A program made the translations under genes and the position numbers. The notes under the pieces are model-generated. The model was not told the origin of the DNA, did no database searches, and was given only the letters and a program-made list of their open reading frames with translations. From Gonapodya sp. JEL0774 (Eukaryota > Monoblepharomycota > Monoblepharidomycetes > Monoblepharidales > Gonapodyaceae), in contig JADIIX010000036.1 in NCBI GenBank assembly GCA_027604505.1, positions 1-64,000 of the forward strand: DNA of 64,000 nucleotides, written 5' to 3'. Positions within the stretch are counted from its first letter, which is position 1. Every line of letters begins with the position of its first letter. Below are positions 47,994 through 58,750 of the stretch, piece by piece.

Positions 47994-49808
47994 TCACATC
48001 TTTGGACTCTGCCGCTCCTTCCTCTCCAAGTCTGCCCTCCCTTCCATCCTCTCTTTCCTCCGTGTTTCTCCGCCCCTCCAACGCTCCACCTCTTCAACTC
48101 CACGGGGTAAAGCACGTGGAACGGTAACTTTGCCCCCACTCGAGTCTACCGCCACTAGCGTCACGAATCCTCTATTGGAGACGAATGTCTCTGTCCTGGG
48201 CAGTTCGCCAGGCCGGCGAGGAGCGGGGCGCTGAACCGTGACTGTCACGTAGACCTCTAGGGATGAATGCCATGTGCGAGAGGTCTGAGAACGGATTGTG
48301 AGGATGTCAGAGACCATAATTCCTCGAGCAAACGCGACAGAATCCATAGACGCTGTCAGAACGTGCTCGCGGGCGTGACGGTAAGCTGGTTATTTTCAGT
48401 GGCAAGAGAGGAGATTGCCGATGTAAGGCAGAGAGGCAATGGCACATGTGAGTGTCTGGGTCACGTTGCGCCACTGGCGACCACTACAAGTGCTGAATGA
48501 TCGTGCCCACCTGAAAGATGTGCACAAGACTCCATCCACTTCAGCACTTGGCCTCCGAATGCATTTCCCTGTCAGCGGTGGTGCCCCGTGATTGAAGAAA
48601 GTGTGAATTATGAGAGCCAGGTTCACACTCTCATATAAATGGCAGAACACGTACCATGTTGTTCACATGTGGGGGGAATACAACATGGGTCATCTCCACT
48701 GCGCTCGCAGAACAAGGCTGAACCGCCGCCCAATTGGGTGCCCCGCTACGGCTACTTGATCGATAAGAGGCTGAGTCCAATGTTGCTGTCGTTGTGGCAT
48801 CTATTGTGCTAATGTTTGCAGACGGAGTGGAGGATAATGACTGTGTGGAAGTGGCTAATGGCGTCGCCTTGGGTTGTGTAGGGAGCATCGAAGCAGCCTT
48901 GGCAGCTTCACATAAGGAATTATTAAATCACCAAAGCAATAGGATGAAAGGAATGCACACAAGCCACTATAGTCACCAATTCTGTTCGCTCTCCTTTCTT
49001 CCGCTTCGGTCCACCGTCTTCGCTCTTCCGCAGTCTGGGGGATGATTTCCGGCACCGGAACAGGGATGGAACGGCCAGTAGATGGCTCCGAGGACAGAGC
49101 AACAAACGTAAGGTAGGCTTGGCATGCGTGCCTTTGGGAGCACCACATGGTGAGGCAAGCGCGGAGTTTCGTCTCCATGCTGGCGTGAACACAGCGCAGG
49201 AACAGAGTGAAGTTCACCTTACTACACCACTCCTGATATTCGCCGCCTCAACTCGAACTCCGATCTCCATACTGCTTCGCCATGCGCGGTTGCACGTCGC
49301 TGTCAGAGACAGAATATCGCCTTGCCGAATCGGGCGCAAAAAGTGCACAGCGTCAACGGAGGCGGTAACGCAGGAGCCCCACATGTCTGAATGACGCTGA
49401 CGTAATAGAGAGTCGTTGGCATCTTTCGGGATAGTTGTGATTCCACATTTTGTCCGTACCCACCTGCGCACAAACAACTCCGACGACATCAATGAGCGCT
49501 AAAATCTCTCCACCATAAGCGACCGATCTTAGAAGATATGAAAATGGAAATCGGGAGGTTGTCGGAATCGACGGCCGCCGCCCAAACAGTCCAAATACCG
49601 AATTTCTCGCTTACAGCTCTGAAACACACTGAAATTCATTTCATGGTATTGCAATCCACTCAACTAACGTCTCATCAACTTCTTCCGGCCGTATCACATG
49701 AGTGTGGATGGTGAGCGACTGATGCGGGAACTTGGGTTCTCGTGTCTGACGCAGGTCAACGGGAGGTAAACTAGTTACAGTTCTCGTAGGAATTCGAGCA
49801 TCGGCCAT
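47994..49808 (-). CDS. Acyl-CoA thioesterase with two hotdog domains (ACOT11/12/BFIT-like)
   Basis: Hydrolyses acyl-CoA to free acid and CoA. Seven exons close in frame (428 aa): 49669-49808, 49464-49527, 49218-49396, 48977-49179, 48655-48905, 48511-48568, 47994-48385. Domain 1 (about 40-150): HTHVIRPEEVDETSVAYGGEIL, then RHSDMWGSCVTASVDAVHFL and RHACQAYLTFVAL. A Ser/Thr linker follows. Domain 2 (about 260-390): MTHVVFPPHVNNMGNAFGGQ, KWMESCAHLSA, HVLTASMDSVAFARGI. Each half has the GG motif before helix 1 and the V(T)ASVDAV / LTASMDSV strand, so both look competent. No START domain, PTS1 or mitochondrial presequence is evident. It is convergent with PEX13 over 156 bp. Substrate chain length unknown. 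Confidence 0.9.
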
Positions 49809-50143
49809 CGTCTTGTTGTGCCCGTGTTACTTTGGGGTAACAGGTCTGGTTGTTTTCTGGGATCTGGGACTGAACATAATGTTCCGAAGGGTCGGTCCCA
49901 TACACATAGTCTCAGGATGACCTCAAAAGGATTTACGAGGATGGACTCTGAGACACCTTGTTGTAACAGAGTTACTTTTACCAATGTACTGACTCTCAGC
50001 GTCCAAGGTGAAATTAAAGTGAAAAGTGAAAATTAATGATTGCGAGCGCAAACATATAAAGAGGCCTCAAATGACAACGTTCAATCATTCATACTTGATC
50101 AATCCAACAGTCAAACCGTCATCTCGGCCGGTCGCACCCATCC
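49809..50143. other. Spacer upstream of the thioesterase
   Basis: About 335 bp with no supported gene; it separates two minus-strand genes. Confidence 0.6.
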
Positions 50144-51798
50144 TCAACTCCCATGTCCACCCACTCCGCCACCCAGCCCAAACTCCCTTGTCTCCGTTGT
50201 AATCCCATCACTCCCTGCTTCCGCTTCACCACTTCCACCAAACCTCCCCGCTGCATCTGCTCCACCCACTACACTGTACCGACCACCCGTCGACTCCACG
50301 CTCCGCGCAGGCCTCGTACCAGTACGGTTCACCGACCGCTCTGGTGGGCCAGCAACGTCGCCGTAGTACTGCATGGAGAGTGGTGATGCAGTGGCAACGG
50401 GGTGGGAGGGGGGACGTGCAGATCCGAGATTGAGGCGAGAGTCGTAGCGGATTCTGAAGGACAGAGGGCTGAGTGGTGGTTGGGACAGGGTGTCGCTGAC
50501 GCAGACCATGGGGAAGGCGCCAGAAGCGCTGGTTCGCGTGTTGAGGCCCTGAGTGGGACGTGTGAGGGAGGTGGGTGGGTGATAGTCCGAGTAAGCGCGG
50601 TGTAAAGGTGAAGGAGCAAAACATGCAATGGTGAACACAGAGTACTTACCGATCCCCACCCATCTGCAAACTCTAGGTTCACAAATATTGCGTCACCCAC
50701 TACAATGTGAAGCTCGTCTGTATTCTGTCCCTCAAATTCTGCAACGGCGTACATGAGGCGTAGGACAGTCCGGGGAGGCTGGGGTTCACGGTTGGGTGGA
50801 GCAGGTGGGAGGGATGCAAGTTGGGTGCGAAGGGTGCCGACCTCCCGCTCCAAAGCTGCGTTTGTCGTGGAAAGAGTGTGGACCTCAGACTGAAGATCCT
50901 GGTTTGCTGCCTCCAGAATTGTATTCCTTGACTGAATCTCCATCATTTGTCGTTCCACTTCCTGCACCTTGCTCTCAGCTACGGCAGTTCTCACTGAGAG
51001 CTCCTCATTCCGTGACTTCAGTCTGTTCACTTCGGCCTGCAACTCCCCATTGGCCCGATCTTTTTCGGTGAGGAGGGAGAGAAAAGTCTCTGTGGAATGA
51101 GAAGGGGAGGGTAAAACCCGTGGATTGGTGGCAAGGGATGGGACTCGAACTGGAGTGCGAGGTTGTGATTGATGTTGCTGAAGTGCGAGTAAGAACTGAC
51201 CGTCCGGTTGTTTGCGAGCGGCTTCGAGTTCGGTCAAAGAGACGGCAGCCCCATGAGAAAGGAGAAGGTTGATGATGGGGAGAGAAGGACGCAGAGTGAA
51301 GTGAGAGATCCACACATCCTTATAGCGCTTGGGATTGTTCAGCTGGACGTTGCCGCCCTTGATATTAATTGAGAGTTGGTTGGCATTATTTGCGGCATCA
51401 CCTGCGTAGCCGTCCCATCTTGTCCACTTTCCACCCCTGGCCACTGCAAGCGTCAAAGCTGACGGAAACAAGAAAGTTCCCTGCCAACGCCTCCGGTTCC
51501 AGTCGTCCGGATCCCACCGTGCATTGTAATCTGCCAACTGCCATTCACAAATTCCATTCGCATCTGCGCCGCCCTCAAGCAACGCCTTGACAACGTCCTC
51601 ATTCCCATACATGATGGCCAGCCCCAGCGCGGATTCGCATTCTGCAGTGTCCGTCTTTGTCTCATTTCCGATCGTGCAAGTCAACGTGACCCGCTTCCTG
51701 GCATGCGCGTTTGCTCCATCGGCCAGCAGCTGGCGCACCCGCTGCGTCTGTCCGTTTTCCACGGCTTGGATCAATTGAATGTCGGGCGCATTAGACAT
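50144..51798 (-). CDS. Ankyrin-repeat, coiled-coil and SH3-domain protein
   Basis: Two exons close in frame (517 aa): 50650-51798 and 50144-50548. Ankyrin repeats occupy about 1-180: DIQLIQAVENGQTQRVRQLL, then SALGLAIMYGNEDVVKALL and a later PIINLLLSHGA. A coiled coil (about 260-340) shows heptad Leu/Val with Glu/Arg/Gln (ELQAEVNRLKSRNEEL; LQSEVHTLSTTNAAL). An SH3 domain (about 360-405) is split by the intron: RLMYAVAEFEGQNTDEL, ADGWGS / GLNTRTSASGAFPMVCV. The tail is Gly-rich. The start at 51798 was chosen because upstream residues lack conservation-like character. Likely a cytosolic scaffold; partner unknown. Confidence 0.8.
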
Positions 51799-52217
51799 AG
51801 CGGTTCCCGCTTGAATTTTGGTGAGGTGGTTTGTGTTCGTTTGCGTTTTGGGTTGCGATCGACAACAACTGGCTGCTCCGTTGACTTTCTGGTGATTTGC
51901 AAGGCCGCTCCGACTGGGCAACCTATTCACAATTGCAATGTCAATAATGAAATGTCTTCATTGATAGCTTTCATAATCTACGTGCTTCGACCGCTTTCCT
52001 GCGATCCCACTGGTCACCCGAAGATTTAAATCAAAACGCCACCACACACCAAAATCACTCCCATATATTGCATTGCCGATCTACGCTGTTGGAAGCATGC
52101 TTTCCTGGGTTTCCGAGAAGAACAATTATCACACACTACTTCATTCCCTGGCGATTTAAACCGCACGCGAGCAACGCAATGACCAAGTGCTATCCCGATC
52201 GCGATCTCGCCCAGTGC
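51799..52217. other. Spacer
   Basis: About 420 bp between the ankyrin/SH3 gene start and the DPH7 stop. Nothing coding supported. Confidence 0.6.
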
Positions 52218-54014
52218 TCATATCACAGTCAAGTCGCCCTTCATATCGTAAAACGAACACCCGCCAACCACACCCACCCCTGGGCCATCCCATCCCTCCT
52301 CCTCCCAGCTCCAATCCACTCCATAAGCCAACCTCCGCTCCCCTTTGCCATCTCTCTCTGTACCCCAACGCGCCTTCTCCCGCATCGTCCCTGTCGCCAC
52401 GTCCACGTCCACCACGCACCATCCACTACGCATGAGTGCCACAGCGAGGCACCCACCCAACCTCTTTTTGGCATCAGTCGATCCGGCACCATGGTGGGCC
52501 GTGGGATGCCATCGTGCTCGCCATGCGCCTCCTTCGGTGTCTCTGGATCCGTCGGCGAGAACGCTCGTGTCGAGAGCACACACGACCGATGTGGTCTTCA
52601 TTTTGCGCGGAGGTCCACCAAGAGGAGCAGTCGTACTCATGAGGCGGATGTCGTGAAGGATGATGTGTTGATCGTAGGACGTGGAGATGAGGTAAGGAAG
52701 GTGCGGATGAGGAGTGAGAGATGTGACGCCCGCTGAGTGGCTGGACACGTTTGAGAGGCGTCAAGGTGAAACGAAGGATCGCTGTGAGATTCGTAAGACC
52801 GAAAAAATCACCCAGAAGATCTCCAATATCCACGTGCATCCAAGAATGAGCCAGATGAGGATAATCACCTCGCTGGTGTATCCCAGTGGTCCTGAACTAA
52901 TCGCAGAGTAGTGTTCGGATATCGGCCACTATATTCACCATTCGATAATCGCCCTCGGCTTGGATGTCCCACCGCGCACATCCCACAGCTTAATTGCAGC
53001 GTCGTCCGCGCCGGAATACACAGTGTCCTGGTCGTTCTCGGCTCCAAACGTGACGCACCACGCTTCCAGATCGTGAGCGTGCCACGAGAGTTCTTTTTCA
53101 AGACCCGCCGGCGTGACAGTCAAGAGCGACAAGGAGCCCGACGAGTGCGAGACGGCCAAGCGGGGCTGAGAGGAAAGAGGCGATGTGGACCAGGAAAGTG
53201 ACAGGGCCAGAGGGGGCGCAGAGCTGGTCGACGACGGGACCGGAGAATACGTTGCGAGTGGTGAGAGAACGCGGTGTGTTCTTGTGGTGGACAGGTCCGA
53301 AGACGGTGGTGGTATGAGTTGGGAGAGGGAAACGGATCCGATCGAGGTGGCGATTGCCAGGACGGGGAGGTTCGAGATGGGAGCGAGACACCTGTACTGT
53401 GCGGTGCCGAGATCAATCCTTGTTCCTTTGTGGAACTGCTTCGACCCATGGACTCGAACATAGATATTCTGATCAACTTTCCTTTGCGAAATTTCGTCCA
53501 GCTTTTTGATGCGGAATCTGCTTTCGCAGAAACCTTGATTGGGCCGTGGTCCGGACACACCCAAAATCACTCACCATTTCATGTCCAGCACGCCTCCCTG
53601 AGTTGCGATAGTACTTGTCTCCACACTGAGCTCAACCCAAAACGTCCGTAAAACCGCTTAGGTTAATACCGAACACGGCAACTGTGGGCAAACGGGAGGA
53701 CCCTGACCCGATCTTCACCTCGAAACATCTCCCGCACCGTTCCGTGACACGGTCCTCAGATGAACCGACCCGTCGCGTACTTGAGCTCGTGGCTCGATTA
53801 TCCGGGGATCGGGATCGTCTCCAGCGGCTGGGTGTTGGTCGTCGGGGGTCGGTTCGGTGTTGGTGGATTGGTCGTTCTCCGACATCGATCCCTCGCGGAG
53901 TTGGTACGTTCCGACGACAAAGACGTCGCGAAATCCATCGATGGGACAGAACTCGATGGAATCCGCGCAGAGGGGAGTGTGCCAAGTTGAGGTTGTGTGC
54001 GGTGAAATGGACAT
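52218..54014 (-). CDS. DPH7: Diphthine methyltransferase (WD40)
   Basis: Removes the methyl ester of methylated diphthine on eEF2 during diphthamide synthesis. Four exons close in frame (474 aa): 53738-54014, 53575-53656, 52939-53481, 52218-52740. Family features in order: ADSIEFCPIDGFRDVFVVGTYQL, GGVLDMKW, then WD repeats with PVLAIATSIGSVSL, HDLEAWCVTF, VYSGADDAAIKLWDVR, HSAGVTSLTPHP, LISTSYDQHIILHDIR, GGAWRARWHP and VVGGCSFYDMKGDL. The total length fits fungal and animal Dph7. The first donor (GTGCGG) was chosen by frame and is the least certain junction. It is divergent from the sulfurtransferase gene over 273 bp. Confidence 0.9.
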
Positions 54015-54287
54015 GGTTTAAACAGTACTGACAACTCATGTCCGTCATTCACAGGTGCACCACCGACGACTCTACAGACAGGACGTTGTACGCCACCCTG
54101 TACAATTGAAAGGCGTAAAAAGTCTTACAGTAATCAGAGCCAGTACTAAAAAGTACTCGTGCCACACCACATTGCCACCTTCCAAAATGCTATGCAATGT
54201 TATATAGCGGGTAACATTTGAGAACAGTCGATTCGAACAATCTGTTTGTGAGGAAAGTTCTGCAAATATAAACGTGATGGGGGTTGG
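54015..54287. promoter_or_regulatory. Shared divergent promoter region
   Basis: 273 bp between the DPH7 start (minus) and the sulfurtransferase start (plus). No clear TATA box in either direction. Confidence 0.45.
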
Positions 54288-56558
54288 ATGACTCTGCCAT
54301 TGCAAAGCGAATCGATGGGATCAATTTCATCCCTTTCTACCGGTGCGCTGTCCTTGGGTCCACGGTCCCAAACTCTCCTCGGTTCCATCGGGTCCACCCC
54401 TGCCCGTTCGCTTGTCGTTCTCTCTGTCCGAACGTGTTCGGGTTCCACAAATTTGAACTCTCCACCGACAATCTTCCCATCCGCACTCTCCAACTCGGAT
54501 TCTAAAAAGACCCGCAAATCGACGAATTCCTTTCCTTCCTTTGTCGCTCCTGCCCGGGAATGCCGTCGGCTCTCCTCTCTCTCCACACGATTCCCCTCCT
54601 GTTCCGTCAATCGCCCAGCGATCGTTCGCGAATCGAATTCGGCACACCGAATCGGTAAATATTTTCTGCAAGTGAAGAATTGTGAGTTTTTGTATGATGC
54701 CTTGGTTTTTTGTCTCCGATGTGAACTGGCGCGATCGGTTTGGTGAATCGCTACAAAGACACCTCCGCCCCTCCCGACACCTCGTACCACCACCCCGACA
54801 CTTCGCTCACCGATTATCCCCTCCTGGACTCCACGCCCATTCTCGTCTCACCCCAGTGGCTGCACCACAAACTCTCCTCCCAAACTGCTGCTCCTCCACC
54901 TTCATCTTCCACCTCCACACCGCGTGTCATACCCATCGACTGCACCCACCTCCCTCGCCCATTCCTCAACGAAGACAGCGAGCTCTACTGGAGGCCTGGG
55001 CTCAGAAAGGATGCCTACGGCGGGCTCGACGACCTCTACGCCAAGCAATGGAAAGACGGGATCGTGGGGTTCGAACAGGAACGGATCCCGGTGAGTTTTG
55101 GAAGTCGCGCTTGTGGTCGTGGAAGGTGGTTTGTACGCTGTGTCTGTGGGAATGGATCAAAGAACCGATGAGGGAACCTGCATGGTATCTTTGGAGAAGA
55201 TGGATGACCCACGAGTCCACAATATTCCGTGGGAGTTGATTGCCGACCGCCGAGCGTCCCCAGACCGGTTGATCGTGCTTGCGTTCACCCACTTGCCCCC
55301 ACTCATCCCCGCACCCCATGACTCACACATCTCTCCTTCCCACTCCCCACTCCCCTATCAGACCTCCCTCTTCCTCTCCCTCTCCCGCCTCTCCGACTTC
55401 CTCACTCCCATCCCTCTCAAACTCCCCCTCGCAGAAGACTTTGCCCTCTGGTGCTCTGAGAACGGAATCGCGAGGGAGGACCACGTCGTGCTCTACGATC
55501 AGCGGGGGGTGGGGAGTGCACCTAGGGGGCTGTGGATGTTTAAGGTGAGGGGGTTATGTAGGTTGTGCGGGTTCTGGGGGTTCTGGAGGTTGTGCGGCTT
55601 TGTAGGGATAGAGCGCGGCAAATCACGTGACTCGACATTGCAGTGGTGTTTCTTCGGCATACCGTTCGTAGCCGTCCGTCCAACATTGAGATTTACCACT
55701 TACCTGATGTGATGACTTCTGATGTCCACCGGATATCCCTACCGACTCCTATTCCACCCCCTACGGCCCGTCAGACCTTCGGCCATCCCCGCGTCTCCCT
55801 CCTCTCGGGCGGCCTCCCGGCATACAAAGCCCTCAACCTCCCCCTCGACACCGACCCACCCTCCGCATCCTTATCCCTATCCGACCGCGAGACACCCGAC
55901 CCATACGAATGTGCCCTCGACCGCTCGGTGGCTCTCGACTACACACGCACGTGGGACGCGGCGGTGAACACGTTTGTGGACCCTGGGGGGTGGCAGATGG
56001 TGGACGCCAGGGATGAGAGGTTGTGAGTAGGAAAGCATACTGTTCACTGAGACCCAACAGTTGCAGTCTCTCGAGTTTGGCTCTGAAACCCTGATCTCGA
56101 ACTTCTCTGCGTTGCCCTTCCCCAGCCATACAGGCCGCCTCCTCAACCCAATCCACCAGCCCTTCCTCCTCTCTGGTCACATCCCCGCCTCGACCAACCT
56201 CCCCGCCGCCAAACTCCTCACCCCCGACGCATCCACCTTCCTCCCCCGCGCTGCCCTCCTCGACGCGTTCCGGTCCCACCGCGTCAGCCCCGGTCGACGG
56301 GTCCTCTTCTATTCGTCCAGCTCAGTGAGCGCGGCCACGGCGTGGGTTGCGGCGTTGCTGAGTGGGGGGTGGCAAATGGGACCGGTGGGGGCGGTGGAGG
56401 GGAAGGGACACGCTGACGGTGACGGTGCGGGTGCGGCGGGGCGGGCTAGCACGGGCACCGTGGCCGTGTACGAGGGCGGGTGGGCAGAGTGGGCGAAAGG
56501 GAAGAACAGTCTCGTGAAGAGCGAGAGGAGGTTCGAGAGGAGGAATAGGTGGACGTAG
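54288..56558 (+). CDS. Two-domain rhodanese-type sulfurtransferase lacking the catalytic cysteine
   Basis: Resembles 3-mercaptopyruvate sulfurtransferase/Tum1, but activity is doubtful. Exons: 54288-54654, 54759-55090, 55362-55544, 55775-about 56022, about 56134-56558 (about 515 aa). Domain 1: PILVSPQWLHHKL, RVIPIDCTHLPRP, then WCSENGIAREDHVVLYD, SAPRGLWMFKTFGHPRVSLL and GGLPAYKALNLP. Domain 2: WQMVDARDER, LLSGHIPASTNLP, then VLFYSSSSVSAATAW where active family members have a CGSGVTA-type loop; the nucleophile Cys is Ser here. The junction near 56023-56133 is unresolved: the phases of the obvious donor and acceptor disagree unless a 5-nt exon (56061-56065) is used. Exon 1 (Ser/Thr-rich, 122 codons) rests on phase agreement only and overlaps an open frame on the other strand. 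Confidence 0.75.
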
Positions 56559-56785
56559 AAAGAGGAGGGTGCATGGGTACGGGGGGATTGGTTGGAGTGG
56601 GAGTAGGAATGGTAATGGGAACGGGAAGGTGCACTGGTTCGGCCGCGACGTGTATTCGCGTTCGGTCATTGTGAACGCATCTGCACACTCAATAATGTAA
56701 AGTCTCATACACATTTCCCACATGAATAATACCATGGTACTCCTCCTTCTCTCCTCCCCTCCCTCCACTCTATTACACCCCACGC

Positions 56786-58695
56786 TCACATCCTCGCCTT
56801 GGCCTGCATCTGTAGTTGTGGTGCCGCCGGTGCAGACACCCCGACCCTCCCAAACGTGACGCGCGGAGGAATGTGCCGTGTGAACTCAAGACCTTTGGAT
56901 TCCTCCTCGGACAAGAACGACGGATCACGCTTCAGGAGACGGTAGTACCTACAGAGTGAAGAGATTGTCGCCGCAGGGGTAGTGGTAATTTGGGTTCAGC
57001 AACGCTGATCGGCACCATGCACATATTGGGGTACACTACCCATCGTTTGTGACAACTCACAGAGGTTGGAATTGGACCCACATGAACTTGGGGTTGTAGA
57101 GGATCGATGTTTGCGCCGCTACGTGCGGGGAGAGTTTCTTGGTCGGGCCGGCGGCGTCGGCCATCACTGAGAAGGAGGGNNNNNNNNNNCCCCCCCCCCC
57201 CCCCCCCCCCCCCCGGAAGGGAGGGTGTAGGTGCACAGAGGAGTTGCAGAACGGTGCGCGGGTGAGCAGGGGCTTGGTATGTGGGAGGGTTCCGTTTCGT
57301 TTGCTTACTCTGAATTTTGCAGCATTTGTCGGCGAAGATAAAACTGTAGGCCATCTACGGGAGTGCACGGTTTACAATAAGTGAGAGAGAGCACCCAAGC
57401 AAACACGTCCAGCTCTTACGCCCCCCATTCCCCTTGTTTGCGCCTCCCTACACAACAACGCACCTCATCGACGCTTTCCCCCGTCGTAAGAAGCCCGTGA
57501 TTCTGCAAAATCACAAGCCTCGATCCCGTCTCGTTGATGAGTTTCCCGTAGGTCTCGCCTTCCGACACGTCAAGTACCGGACCCTCGAACTCTCCAAAGA
57601 GGACCTGGCGGTTGTACTGAGCATTCCCACCAGCGCGGTGTCAGTCAACAGGAGTGTGGATACTTTAGGTGGGATGATGACACAGATTACCCACGAACGC
57701 GCACGTATCCTGGCTGATGGGGTCGAGGAGTTTTCCCAAGGTTGAGAAGGCCACGCCGTGGTCAGAATGGGTGTGAACGGCAGCACGGACTTGAGGGCAT
57801 TTGCGGTATATTCCGCCGTGGATCGCAAAGGTTGCGGAAAGAACAGGCTGTACAGAGATTGACGTGGGGGGAGCGTGGTGGTTGGGGGGAATGAAGGTTG
57901 GATATGAACACAGCAACTTCGGCGATGCATACGCACTCGGTTTCCGACAATCATTTCACCTGCTTGGTTCAGCATGCAAAGATCTCCGACGGTGATGTCG
58001 GAGAAATGAACGCCGATCGCTGGGTAACGGAGGAGCTCTTGAGTGTTCACTCAAGAAGCAATCGAGGTTGCCTAATCACTCACGGTTCACCCAGTAACAA
58101 TCCTCCTGGGAAGACATAGCTCTATGAAAAACATAAACACATTTGAATTGAAATGCTTCGGAACACTTACAAACTCCGGATCGCGAAACGTAGCATGTCC
58201 CGCGTTTCTAGAGAACGCAAAGCAGGTGGGCCATCTTCATTCACGTTATGTCGAGTACGCAGAGATTCCTCCATACCCGCTATCAAACCCATGCTCCGCA
58301 AAAATACGAAAAGCTGCGGCAAGTCGTTGCTTCATGTGCTGACGCTCCTCGTCCACCGTCTAGTTGGTGAGGACGGCGTATCATGGGGGGTGCAATCATG
58401 AAGAACTTGCACATCAGCCGTGTTCGCTCACTCTAAAAGTCGGAAATACGATCCGTCTCATTGATGCCGCTTCGGTGGCCGTGATTTCTCTGCCTTTGGG
58501 TTTCTTCTGGCCCTCAACAGCTCGCTTGTGCTGTTCGGGAGTGAGAGGGGAGACAGCCTTGGCGGTGATACGCAGAGGGGCCATCGAAGAATAAAGAGTT
58601 CGATTAAGACGATGGTGGGGAGTCGGATGGGACAGGGTGGATTTTTGGAGTCGTGTTCGGATGCAATTTATTACTCTTCTTCCGAAACCACTCAT
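56786..58695 (-). CDS. Class II aldolase/adducin-domain protein, probably mitochondrial
   Basis: Ten exons close in frame (365 aa): 58432-58695, 58277-58359, 58171-58207, 58084-58105, 57937-58019, 57695-57847, 57464-57604, 57309-57354, 57061-57166, 56786-56948. The family core is complete: QRLAAAFRIFAEHGFDSG, NAGHATFRDPE, CYWVNPIGVHFSDITVGDL, ATFAIHGGIY, the metal-binding VRAAVHTHSDHGVAF, and LVILQNHGLLTTGESVDE. The first 37 residues (MSGFGRRVINCIRTRLQK...) are Arg-rich and lack acids, like a mitochondrial presequence; an internal Met at 58584 would give a cytosolic form. The assembly gap falls in the intron between exons 8 and 9. Fungal members are often described as class II aldolases of unknown substrate. 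Confidence 0.9.
57180..57189. other. Assembly gap (10 N) followed by a 25-C tract
   Basis: Ten N directly followed by C 57190-57214. It lies inside an aldolase intron (57167-57308), so no coding sequence is lost. Confidence 0.95.
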
Positions 58696-58750
58696 GGTCG
58701 ATCACTTACAAGGATATACAAAGAAGCCAGAATTTTCCATGATATGCAAG

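Noticed and set aside
53120-53560. Alternative minus-strand frame within DPH7 exon 3
   Set aside because: It runs in the wrong frame relative to the WD-repeat peptides and lacks phase-compatible junctions.
54200-54793. Minus-strand open frame of 197 codons opposite the start of the sulfurtransferase
   Set aside because: It is charged and looks protein-like, but it shows no family, and the plus strand supplies a donor in the right phase for the sulfurtransferase. I keep the plus-strand exon, with reduced confidence.
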